A stretch of 64,000 nt of DNA from Anammoximicrobium sp964409865. Lineage in GTDB: Bacteria > Planctomycetota > Planctomycetia > Pirellulales > Pirellulaceae. The stretch lies in assembly GCA_964409865.1 (NCBI GenBank), contig CAYPGE010000005.1, positions 1-64,000 of the forward strand, in the 5' to 3' direction. Positions 42,601-50,944 of the stretch are shown here, piece by piece (position 1 is the first letter of the stretch; the number at the start of each line of letters is the position of its first letter). Below the pieces are notes generated by a model. The model saw only the letters and a program-made list of their open reading frames with translations, had not been told where the DNA came from and made no database searches. The position numbers and the translations under genes were made by a program.

Positions 42601-43464
42601 ATGCCGCTGGTGAAAATCCTCGACTTGGGCCTGGCCCTGCTGACCCCGGAAAACGGCGACATTTTCAGCGAGTTCACCTTGTCGGGCCAGATCATGGGCA
42701 CGCGCGACTTCATGGCGCCCAAACAGGCCGGCGACAGCCACCGGGTCGACATCCGGGCGGACATCTACAGCCTCGAAGCGACGCTGTACAAGCTCTTGGT
42801 CGGCCAGGTTCCGGTTGCCGGGGCCTCGGACCGCGCGCCACGGAATAAAGGCCCTGCGTTGGCGGCCATCGCAGCGCAAAGGAGCCGGGAGCGGCGACCG
42901 GAAGTGCCCAGACCATTGGCCGCGGTGTTGGAACGTATGCTGGAATTGAACCCCGACGAACTCACCACTCCAGGACAAGCGGACCGGCAGACCAGCCCGC
43001 GGCCGAAGCCAGCGCGATCGGATTTCGTCCCGGCCGGCGCAGCGGGCGAGATCGCCGTTTCGGTCACGACGGATGGCACCGAAGGCCAAGAATCGACCGG
43101 AACCGTCAGCGAGTATCATCAAGCCGATTGTCCGCAACTCGGCAATCAGAAGGCATTGGAGATCGCGGACCATCATCTGTGGACCTGTGCCAACTGGAAC
43201 GGTTTGCGTCTGGAGTCTTTATCGGACGAGTCGCGGAACCCGCGGTTGAGGCTGATTTCGATCGTTGCCGCTGGGCGTGCGCCTGGTTCCTGCCGTTTCT
43301 GGGGCCGGATGGCGTCCCCCTGGTGCTCGATGCACAAGCCGGCATCCGCGTCCAAAAGGTGGACGAACGATTTACGCGATCCGCGTCGCCCGCCGCAGAC
43401 TGAGGTGTTGGCGGCCCGTGCCGCTTGTTTGGTCGCCGCAAGTCTCTGCAGTTCTTCTGCTTAA
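42601..43464 (+). pseudogene. Ser/Thr kinase C-lobe remnant
   Basis: The frame opens at 'MPLVKILDLGLALLTPENGD' (DLG metal-binding motif) and runs through 'GTRDFMAPKQAGDSHRVDIR' and 'ADIYSLEATLYKLLVG'. Compared with the intact kinase at 44785 the APE-type Glu is Lys (APKQA) and 'SLGC' is 'SLEA'. No N-lobe or HRD loop exists upstream. Homology fades after about residue 120; the rest is unlike any kinase. Its sequence is close to the kinase 2.2 kb downstream, so it is probably a decayed duplicate. Confidence 0.7.
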
Positions 43465-43634
43465 CGCGGTTTCGTTCCCCGCAGACTTGCGGCGTGTTGC
43501 GCGAAATCCGCCTCTGATCGATCCCTGAAATCGCCTGGCACTCAGATTTTTTTCAGCTTCGCGAAATTCGCGTGGCGCCCCTGCGTTGTTTAGGAAGAGC
43601 GACGAGGTCTGCTATGCGTAAGGAGTTGGAAACG

Positions 43635-44705
43635 ATGAAGATCAAGTTCTCGTGCATACATTGTGGGCAACAATACACAGCAGAACCTGATGCCGCTGGC
43701 AAACAGTTCATCTGCAAGAAATGCGGCAAGCCGGTTCACGTGCCGCACAAACCGGTGGAGGACAGCGACAGCCCGATCGACCTCAGGGCTGCCGCTGTGT
43801 TAGCAGCCTGCTCCAACGGTTCGGAAAGAAAGCCAGCGTTGACTCCCTCAACGCCGGCCGCAGTGCGTCCCATGAAGGCCCTGCAGCCCTCGGTGCAACG
43901 CCGGCAGGATACGCCCCGGACGTCCGTCGAGATCTCGTGCCCCGCGTGTGGATCGCTGCTGCTTGTTCCCGATTGGGCATGTGTTGACGGCGCGACCTGT
44001 CCCGGCACTTTGGCCGCAATCATCAACGACCGCAGCGAACAGGAGACCATCCGCATCACCGCGCTACGCTGCTTCGCGAAACTCGGCAAGGTCGATTGGG
44101 ACTATGTCCAGGCTTTCCGAGACGATCCGCAATTGGGCAAGGAAGCGGCTTGGTTGTTGGACAAAGCTGGGATTCCGGTGACTCGCCAGCGGGACGAATT
44201 GCGCGGCCAAGGGCCAGAAAAGACGGCTGGCACCGGCGATCCGCCAGGCACCCAGGGCCGCGGAACGCCGGCAACCGGCGCCGCGGCCGATGGGCGCACG
44301 GCCGAGCCGGGCGATGGCAATCAGAACGTGCGGGGCGATGCGAAGCTGCGAAAACGGGAGGTCGCCCCGGACAGCCCGGAATATCCGGTCGCCGAATTGG
44401 TTTGGCGGCTGGGCGTCGACGGTGACGCGTCCGGTCTGACGCCGCTGATCAGCCCTACAGCCACGGGTTATCTCGCCGACATGCGCAACGGGAAACTGAG
44501 CGAGCGGCAGATTGCCGACGTGAAGAAAGCCATGACAGGCCTGGAGAAAATCGGTACAACAAAGATCGTGGGACCGCTCAGGCAGATCGTGCTGCAAAAC
44601 CATCAGGGCCAAATGCTTCAGTTCTTGTGTACCCGAAACGGCAAACAATATCAGATCGAGCGACTCTTGGTCCGTAACGGCAAGAGCAGCGTGCCGCGCC
44701 GTTAG
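43635..44705 (+). CDS. Zinc-ribbon hypothetical protein
   Basis: 356 aa from ATG 43635 (AAGGAG 10 nt upstream). N-terminal zinc ribbon 'FSCIHCGQQYTAEPDAAGKQ' with a second CxxC in 'FICKKCGKPV'; a second Cys pair in 'ISCPACGSLLLVPD'. The middle is low-complexity Gly/Pro/Thr (about 190-245), and the C-terminal 110 aa form a compact domain ('VAELVWRLGVDGDASGLTPL', 'RQIADVKKAMTGLEKIGTTK'). Such zinc-ribbon plus variable-tail proteins are common beside planctomycete kinases. Function unknown. It is on the same strand as the kinase, 80 bp away. Confidence 0.7.
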   Translation: MKIKFSCIHCGQQYTAEPDAAGKQFICKKCGKPVHVPHKPVEDSDSPIDLRAAAVLAACSNGSERKPALTPSTPAAVRPMKALQPSVQRRQDTPRTSVEISCPACGSLLLVPDWACVDGATCPGTLAAIINDRSEQETIRITALRCFAKLGKVDWDYVQAFRDDPQLGKEAAWLLDKAGIPVTRQRDELRGQGPEKTAGTGDPPGTQGRGTPATGAAADGRTAEPGDGNQNVRGDAKLRKREVAPDSPEYPVAELVWRLGVDGDASGLTPLISPTATGYLADMRNGKLSERQIADVKKAMTGLEKIGTTKIVGPLRQIVLQNHQGQMLQFLCTRNGKQYQIERLLVRNGKSSVPRR

Positions 44706-44784
44706 ATGACGTCAGATCCGTGGCGAACGCTGTATCGCGTGGCGAAAGCGTCGCCGATCCGCCCCTATACAACCTGGTGTGCAG

Positions 44785-47700
44785 ATGACCTTCCAACATT
44801 GCCTGCATCCTGACGTCTTGTCTGCGTTCGTAGCCAGTGACTTGGCCGAAGACCGCGCGGAAGCCGTTCTCGAACATCTCGAAACGTGCGCGGACTGCGA
44901 AGCGACGGTCGAACGGTTCGAACGCCAGACGGACGCGTGTCTGAGCCAACTGCAGGCCCCGATCGCCGAAGACCCGTATGTGCGGGAACCGGCGTGCGAT
45001 CGCGTGGTCCGGCGCGCCGCCGCGATCGGGGGACGTTGCCTCAGCCCGGAAGCTGTTCTCGCGCCGTCCTCGACGACCGTCGCCCCAGAACCGGCGACGA
45101 TCCAAGAGTACCAACTTCTCGAAAAGCTGGGAGCGGGCGGCATGGGGACCGTCTACAAGGCATGGCATACGAAGCTCAAACGTCTTGTGGCCCTCAAGCT
45201 GTTGCCCAAGGACCGCCTGGCCCACCCTCAAATGGTCGCACGCTTCGAGCGGGAAATGGAAGCGGTCGGCGCGCTGGAACATGCGCATGTCGTCCGCGCG
45301 CTGCATGCGGGGGATTGCGACGGGCAGCCGTATTTGGCCATGGAGTACGTCGCCGGCTTGGACCTTTCCAAACTGGTCGAACGCTGCGGTCCCTTGCCGG
45401 TCGCCGACGCTTGCGAATTGGCCCGCCAGACTGCCCTAGGCCTGCAGTACATCCACGAACACGGAATGGTACACCGCGACATCAAGCCGTCAAACTTGAT
45501 GCTGACTTTCGATGGGGATGTCAAGATTTTGGACCTCGGCTTGGCTTTGATACGGTCCGAGGCCCCGTCGGGCAACGAGATGACGGGCACCGGCCATGCC
45601 CTTGGTACGGCCGACTACATCGCTCCCGAACAGGCCACGAACAGCCATGCGGTGGACATCCGCGCGGACGTCTACAGCCTCGGCTGCACGCTGTTCAAGC
45701 TGCTGACGGGCAGTCCGCCTTTCCGCGGTCCCCGGTATCGAGGTGCGTTCGACAAGATGATGGCCCACGTCCACGAGCCGGTGCGGCCGATTCGGGAACT
45801 GCGGGGGGACATCCCCGACGAGTTGGTCGACGTGCTCGATCGCATGTTGGCCAAGGACGCGACCGGGCGGTTTTCCACGCCGACGGAGGTCGTCGAAGCC
45901 TTGACGCCACTTGGCGCCGGCGCCGATCTGCGCCGACGGTTGGCCGAAACCAAAGAGTTCAGAACCTGCCGAGCTGACCTCGATGCTCTGGCTGCGGAAA
46001 CCGGCCCAACAGCAGCGGACGCTGGAGCGGGCCTGCCGCCGACTCGTCCGCCGGCATGCCAGCTCGGCCCGATGCTGGCCCGCCATCCATGGAAAACGCC
46101 GCTCATGGCTGCAAGCGCACTGGCGTTGGTCTTCGTGATTTCACTTGCCTTCCAAATGATCATCCGGATCAAGTCGGACAGGGTCCAGATTGTCCAAGAT
46201 CAGGACGGGGTGAAAATCGAGGTCGGCCAAGGAGCAGACATTACCATCGAGAACGAGCCGGAGAAGATCAAGGGTTCGGGCTTGAACTTGGACATCGGCG
46301 AGCCCGTACCGCCCCCGGATTCGGCCACGCCGGCGATCGAGCCGGAGCCTATCAAGGTGAGCGAAGGGGGGCCGCTCAGCACCATGGCGCTCGTCGAGAA
46401 GCCCGCCCCAATCCCCGGCGTCCATTCGTGGACCGTCGAAACCCGGGGGCATCGCGGACCGGTCTACGCGGCGGCCTACAGTCCGGATTCGACGCAGCTG
46501 GCGACGGGGTGCGATGACGGCGTCATTCGCCTGTGGGACGCAAAGACAGGGGACTTTCTCCGCGCCTTCGCAGGTCACGACGGTGCGGTGAGATTCCTCA
46601 GTTGGTCTCCTTGTGGAAAGTACTTGGCGTCCGGTGGCACGGATCACACGATTCGGTTATGGAATTCGCAGTCGGGCTGTCTCCGGTGCATCCACGCGCC
46701 GCCGATCGAAGGCGTCAGCTGCCTTGCCTGGTCGCCCGACGGACGCTGGCTCGCCTCAGGCAGTATCGAGGCATCCCTGAACAATCAGGTTCGCCTGTGG
46801 GATGTTTGCTCGGGAAAGACGCAAAGTACTTGGGAGGGTCACGAGGGCCCGATCCACGCGATCGTCTGGTCGCCCGATGGCAAGAAACTGGCTTCTACCA
46901 CTGGCAGTACCGTCCGCGTCTGGGAACCGGGATCGGAAACGCCGAGATGGTCCGGAACGCACAGCTTGTCTGGCGTGTGCGACCTCGTTTGGTCGCCTGA
47001 CGCGTCGACGCTCGCGGCGTCCGCTTGGGACAAGGAGGCTCGCCAAGGTTCAATCAACTTCTGGGATGCCGGGTCGGGCAGTCTCCTGGGGGAGATTTCC
47101 TCGTGCGGTGGTTGCGACGGCCCCTTGGCCTGGTCCCCCGATGGAAAATCGCTGTTGGCGGGAATCCACAACATGCCCCGCCGTTGGCGAATCTATGATC
47201 TCACTACCGGCGAAGACATCGCGCGGCAGCCACGACGCCGCGACGCGGTCAGTGATCCGCGGGTCCTTTCGGTCGCGTATTCGCCCGGCGGTGCGACTTA
47301 TCTCGTTTCCGATTTTGGCGGCACCGTGCACGTGTTCGACGCCCAGACGCACTCGCCGCGGCACGTCGAGCCTGGACACAGGGCGGCCGTGAGCCGAGTG
47401 GGTTTCTCTTCCACCGGTACGATGCTGGCGGCCGAACATGCCGACGGAACGATTCGGCTGTGGAACCTCGCCACCGCCAAGCTTCTGCCCACGACCGTCA
47501 CGGACATCGAGAACTCGTCCGCAGGGTTCGTCTGGGACAATGGCCCGGCCAAGTTGGCGGCGGGGCGCTCCGGCGACTCCGGCATCGTGTCGCCCGACGG
47601 GCGGCTGATCGCGGTCCCGGGCGAGAGTGCGGTGCGGGTGTACCGCCTGCCCAACGAGGATCCGTCTTACTCGCTCGTTGCCCTGCGTGAAAACCGGCAC

Positions 47701-47877
47701 GTGGTTCTTCGTTCCGATGGCCACTATCGCGGCTCACCGGGAATTGAAGAGGAGTTGATCTACATCGTGTGCCACGATCGAGGCCAGGAGACACTAACCA
47801 CCGAGGCGATGCACCAGAGGTACCACTGGACGAACGATCCGGTCTTCGGCGACATTACGGGGAGGGCGGGACCATGA
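44785..47877 (+). CDS. Ser/Thr protein kinase with N-terminal anti-sigma-like zinc finger and C-terminal WD40 propeller
   Basis: 1,030 aa from ATG 44785 (a GTG at 44779 is also possible; no strong ribosome site for either). Residues 1-55 have 'HLETCADCEA', an H-x3-C-x2-C ZAS-type zinc finger as in anti-sigma factors. Kinase domain about 109-375: Gly loop 'LGAGGMGTVYKAW', Lys138 in 'VALKLL', 'MVHRDIKPSNLML' (HRD 230-232), 'KILDLGLAL' (DLG), 'GTADYIAPEQATNSHAVDIR'. One transmembrane helix about 440-465. Then an extended linker and WD40 repeats ('YSPDSTQLATGCDDGVIRLW', 'WSPDGRWLASGS') to the end. Its stop overlaps the DUF1559 start. Probably senses a signal through the propeller and controls the ECF sigma factor nearby. 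Confidence 0.9.
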   Translation: MTFQHCLHPDVLSAFVASDLAEDRAEAVLEHLETCADCEATVERFERQTDACLSQLQAPIAEDPYVREPACDRVVRRAAAIGGRCLSPEAVLAPSSTTVAPEPATIQEYQLLEKLGAGGMGTVYKAWHTKLKRLVALKLLPKDRLAHPQMVARFEREMEAVGALEHAHVVRALHAGDCDGQPYLAMEYVAGLDLSKLVERCGPLPVADACELARQTALGLQYIHEHGMVHRDIKPSNLMLTFDGDVKILDLGLALIRSEAPSGNEMTGTGHALGTADYIAPEQATNSHAVDIRADVYSLGCTLFKLLTGSPPFRGPRYRGAFDKMMAHVHEPVRPIRELRGDIPDELVDVLDRMLAKDATGRFSTPTEVVEALTPLGAGADLRRRLAETKEFRTCRADLDALAAETGPTAADAGAGLPPTRPPACQLGPMLARHPWKTPLMAASALALVFVISLAFQMIIRIKSDRVQIVQDQDGVKIEVGQGADITIENEPEKIKGSGLNLDIGEPVPPPDSATPAIEPEPIKVSEGGPLSTMALVEKPAPIPGVHSWTVETRGHRGPVYAAAYSPDSTQLATGCDDGVIRLWDAKTGDFLRAFAGHDGAVRFLSWSPCGKYLASGGTDHTIRLWNSQSGCLRCIHAPPIEGVSCLAWSPDGRWLASGSIEASLNNQVRLWDVCSGKTQSTWEGHEGPIHAIVWSPDGKKLASTTGSTVRVWEPGSETPRWSGTHSLSGVCDLVWSPDASTLAASAWDKEARQGSINFWDAGSGSLLGEISSCGGCDGPLAWSPDGKSLLAGIHNMPRRWRIYDLTTGEDIARQPRRRDAVSDPRVLSVAYSPGGATYLVSDFGGTVHVFDAQTHSPRHVEPGHRAAVSRVGFSSTGTMLAAEHADGTIRLWNLATAKLLPTTVTDIENSSAGFVWDNGPAKLAAGRSGDSGIVSPDGRLIAVPGESAVRVYRLPNEDPSYSLVALRENRHVVLRSDGHYRGSPGIEEELIYIVCHDRGQETLTTEAMHQRYHWTNDPVFGDITGRAGP

Positions 47878-48881
47878 CGGACTCTTGTCGCGTCGGTCAC
47901 TTGTTGATCGAACGCCGTCACGGCTTCACGTTGATCGAACTCTTGGTGGTAATTGCCATCATCGGTCTTCTGACAGCGATGTTGCTGGCGGCGATTCAGT
48001 CGGCCAGAGAGGCGGCGCGGCGAATGCAGTGCGCCAACAACCTCAAGCAAATTGGCCTTGCGCTCAACAGCTACCATGACGTGCACGGCTGCTTTCCTCC
48101 GGGGCACATGGTCTACATCGTCAATCAATGGTCGCCTCATGAAGAGCAATGGGGCTGGGGCACGTTCCTTCTTCCTTACCTGGAGCAGCAGGCCCTGTAC
48201 GACCAGTTGATGGTCAACGACCAGCGGCTTTGCGATCTGGTAAGCGCCCCCGATCAGCGGCACTGGATTCAGACGCCGCTGGACGTGTACCGCTGCCCTT
48301 CCGACACGACGGGCGATTTGCTGCCGATGGAAGCGGCGGGCGGCAGGGATTTCGGTGGCCTCAATGCGCCCGTCGGATTTCAACCCGCGGTCTCGAACTA
48401 TTTCGGCTCGAAGGGCTTCTTTTCTCGCAACGGACGCCTGGGCAAGCACAACGACGGGATCCTGTACGGCGAGAGTAGAGTCCGCTTCGCCGACATTCTG
48501 GACGGAACCAGTCATACGGTCGCCGTGGGCGAACGCAACGGACGCTGCCGCGCCGGCTACTGGTGCGGCGTCCGAAATCCGGGCCCCGGGATCGTCAACG
48601 AAGGCCGGGTCAGCATTCGGCTCAATCACCCCAACAACGTCATCTTTGACACGGACAGTTGTGCTCGAGGCTTCAGCAGCTTCCATCCGGGCGGGGCCCA
48701 TTTTGTGATGTGCGACGGGGCTTGCCGATTCATCAGCGACACCATCGGTTTTGACAACAATGCCGTGGACATCACGCGCTCCGCCCCCGTGGAAGTCGGG
48801 ACAGATGAAGCGGCCGGCTTGGGCGTCTACCAACTTCTGGGCATCAGGAACGACGGGCAGCCGGTCCCGAGCGAATTCTAG
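47874..48881 (+). CDS. DUF1559 type IV pilin-like protein (H-X9-DG)
   Basis: 335 aa from ATG 47874, which overlaps the kinase stop (ATGA). N-terminus 'RHGFTLIELLVVIAIIGLLT' is a type IV pilin-like prepilin signal and helix with Gly before Phe and Glu+5; 'AREAARRMQCANNLKQIGLA' and 'YHDVHGCFPPGH' are DUF1559 hallmarks; 'HPGGAHFVMCDG' is the C-terminal H-X9-DG. These proteins are expanded in Planctomycetota and are thought to be pseudopilins or surface proteins. Coupling to the kinase suggests co-expression. Confidence 0.97.
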   Translation: MTDSCRVGHLLIERRHGFTLIELLVVIAIIGLLTAMLLAAIQSAREAARRMQCANNLKQIGLALNSYHDVHGCFPPGHMVYIVNQWSPHEEQWGWGTFLLPYLEQQALYDQLMVNDQRLCDLVSAPDQRHWIQTPLDVYRCPSDTTGDLLPMEAAGGRDFGGLNAPVGFQPAVSNYFGSKGFFSRNGRLGKHNDGILYGESRVRFADILDGTSHTVAVGERNGRCRAGYWCGVRNPGPGIVNEGRVSIRLNHPNNVIFDTDSCARGFSSFHPGGAHFVMCDGACRFISDTIGFDNNAVDITRSAPVEVGTDEAAGLGVYQLLGIRNDGQPVPSEF

Positions 48882-48945
48882 GCGGCTTGCAGAAAGCGTT
48901 TCCCCCAATTGTCAGCGGTGTCCAGGCGCATTATAACCATCGCTC

Positions 48946-49722
48946 ATGATCAGACGCTCCAAAATCCTCGCCAAAATCCGTGCCGGCCAGGTCGCCCGCG
49001 TGTGTTCGGTCGGCGGTTTCTTGCGATACTTTCCACGGCTGGCCGCCGAATTCCGCTACGACGGCATCTGGGTCGACGCGGAACACCGTGTTTGGGACCC
49101 CTCGGACACTGCCGCGATGCTGGCGCTGCACCACCTGGCCGATATCGACTGCCTGTGGCGGCCCGCGACGATCGAGAAGACCGGCCTGTATCGCCTGCTG
49201 GAGGACGGGGCCGCAGGCCTGATGATCCCGCACGTCTCGACGCCCGAGCGCGCCCGCGAGTTGGTGCAGGCCGTGAAGTTCCCGCCGCTGGGCGATCGGG
49301 GACTGGATGGAGCGGGCTTGGACGCGGATTTCCTGGTCGGCAAGCCGGCGGACTACACGGACCAGGTCAACCGCGAGACGTTCCTGACCGTCCAGATCGA
49401 AACGCCGCTGGCCCTGCAAAACGTGGAAGCGATCGCGGCGGTCCCCGGCGTGGATGTCCTGTTCCTGGGACCGGGCGATCTGTCGTTGCGGTTGGGTTGC
49501 ACGCCCGCCGTGAACGACCCCCTAATCATGGAGGCCCAGCAGCGATTGGCCGCCGCGTGCCGCCAGCACGGTAAAGCCTGGGGCCGTCCTGTCGGCAGCG
49601 CCGACGACGCCCGGACCGTGATTCAATTGGGCGCGCAGCTGGTCGCTTTCGGCGGCGACTTTGGGGCCATCTACCAACACTTGGCGGATTGTGCGGCGAA
49701 ATTCGACGCGGTCCTTTCATGA
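48946..49722 (+). CDS. HpcH/HpaI-type class II aldolase
   Basis: 258 aa, ATG 48946 (no clear ribosome site). TIM barrel: 'YDGIWVDAEHRVW' (metal-region Glu/His), 'AAGLMIPHVSTPERARELVQ', 'FLTVQIETPLALQNVEAIAA' (metal-binding Glu) and 'VDVLFLGPGDLSLRLG' (metal-binding Asp), ending in 'LGAQLVAFGGDFGAIY'. Family reaction: divalent-metal-dependent retro-aldol cleavage of 2-keto-acid sugars or 4-hydroxy-2-oxo acids to pyruvate or an analogue plus an aldehyde. It is the first of three tightly packed genes (stop overlaps the next start by 4 nt). Confidence 0.9.
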   Translation: MIRRSKILAKIRAGQVARVCSVGGFLRYFPRLAAEFRYDGIWVDAEHRVWDPSDTAAMLALHHLADIDCLWRPATIEKTGLYRLLEDGAAGLMIPHVSTPERARELVQAVKFPPLGDRGLDGAGLDADFLVGKPADYTDQVNRETFLTVQIETPLALQNVEAIAAVPGVDVLFLGPGDLSLRLGCTPAVNDPLIMEAQQRLAAACRQHGKAWGRPVGSADDARTVIQLGAQLVAFGGDFGAIYQHLADCAAKFDAVLS

Positions 49723-50297
49723 GCACGAAACCATTCCCCAACCTCGATCGCGACGAAAAAGAGACCGGTTCCGATCAGGACGGTCGTGGCCTGTCCCACC
49801 TTGGTGCCTTGCCCTATCGCGACACCAAACCGGTCGGAGCGGCGGACTTCTATTTCGCCATCAACGCCACCTTCCGCTTCCTCCTGCGGCGGTTCGGCTG
49901 GGAAGGCCTGCGCCGCTACTGGACCGATCTCGGCACGCAGTACTACGCTCCGGTCTCCGCTGCTTGGCAACAGCGCGGCCTGCCCGGCATCGCCGCGTAC
50001 TGGCGCGCGTTCTTTGCGGCCGAACCGGGCGCGGAGGTCCAGGTGCAGGAAAGCGACCAGGCGGTCGTCGTCACCGTCAGCGTCTGCCCTGCTTTCAAGC
50101 AGCTGCGCGCTCACCATCGGGAGATCGTCCCGTGTTTCTGCCAGCAGTGTTATTTCCTGAACGAGTCGATCGCCGCACCGGCCGGATTCACCGTCCGCGT
50201 CGCGGGCGGCAACGGCTCCTGCCGGCAGACGTTCCTGCCCCGCGACGCGGGGACGCCGCCCCAAGACTTGAGCGAGATTCGAGAAGCCACATGCTAG
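49719..50297 (+). CDS. Cys-rich hypothetical protein, paralogue 1
   Basis: 192 aa from ATG 49719, overlapping the aldolase stop (ATGA). The core aligns by eye with the next gene: 'GWEGLRRYWTDLG' vs its 'GGERLVRQYWDEA', 'GLPGIAAYWRAFF' vs 'GIPGMIEYWGHTL', 'VSVCPAFKQL' vs 'MHQCPSKGFL', 'PCFCQQCYF' vs 'DYCDHCMGW', and 'GGNGSCRQTF' vs 'HAGRCWWEI'. Four conserved Cys (CP, CxxC, GxC) could bind zinc or iron. I do not recognise the family. No signal peptide, so cytoplasmic. Ends within the start of its paralogue (7-nt overlap). Confidence 0.75.
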   Translation: MSTKPFPNLDRDEKETGSDQDGRGLSHLGALPYRDTKPVGAADFYFAINATFRFLLRRFGWEGLRRYWTDLGTQYYAPVSAAWQQRGLPGIAAYWRAFFAAEPGAEVQVQESDQAVVVTVSVCPAFKQLRAHHREIVPCFCQQCYFLNESIAAPAGFTVRVAGGNGSCRQTFLPRDAGTPPQDLSEIREATC

Positions 50298-50860
50298 GCG
50301 TCTACGACTTCTGCGGACATTACGAATGGACCTTCGAATGGCTGCGCCGGACCGGCGGCGAGCGACTGGTCCGCCAATACTGGGACGAGGCGATCTCGCA
50401 GGACTCCCAGCGTCACGCCGCCGAGTTGATCGTTCCCCAGGGCATTCCCGGCATGATCGAGTACTGGGGCCACACGCTGGAGCATGAAGCCGCCGGGTAT
50501 TACTGCACCACCACCGATGCCGTCTACCGCATCGACATGCACCAGTGCCCCTCGAAGGGGTTTCTGATCCGCAACAGTTTGCAGCAGTACCACGACTATT
50601 GCGACCACTGCATGGGCTGGATCGGCCCGTTGCTGCGCCGCGCCGGCTTTGTCGTCGATCACCAGCACAATCACGCCGGCCGCTGCTGGTGGGAGATTCG
50701 CCGGGCCGACGATCCGACAGAGCCCAGCGAACCCGGCGGCCTGGCCGGAGAGCACGACGTGCGGTTGCTGCCCGATTGGATTCAGCCGGCCCCGCTGGAC
50801 ACGTACCGCCGAGCCAACGATCCGGACGACAAAGCGACGATTCTCCCCGAAAGCCGGTGA
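50291..50860 (+). CDS. Cys-rich hypothetical protein, paralogue 2
   Basis: 189 aa, ATG 50291 overlapping the end of paralogue 1. It keeps the same four Cys and the two 'YW' segments, and adds His residues near the third Cys ('AGFVVDHQHNHAGRCWW') that paralogue 1 lacks, so one may be the catalytic and the other a structural or regulatory subunit. Translational overlap of all three genes suggests a fixed-ratio complex or pathway with the aldolase. No family recognised. 84 bp upstream of the sialidase gene. Confidence 0.75.
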   Translation: MLGVYDFCGHYEWTFEWLRRTGGERLVRQYWDEAISQDSQRHAAELIVPQGIPGMIEYWGHTLEHEAAGYYCTTTDAVYRIDMHQCPSKGFLIRNSLQQYHDYCDHCMGWIGPLLRRAGFVVDHQHNHAGRCWWEIRRADDPTEPSEPGGLAGEHDVRLLPDWIQPAPLDTYRRANDPDDKATILPESR

Positions 50861-50944
50861 CCGCTGGTTTGCTCCGGCGGTCGCTCCCTGTAGAATGCGT
50901 CCTTTCCGCACCCTCTCCAACACTCCCACCAGGAGAACCGATCC

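Noticed and set aside
49661..50860. A 399-codon frame starting in the aldolase
   Set aside because: Only the last 189 codons form the paralogue 2 protein; the earlier part is paralogue 1 out of frame.
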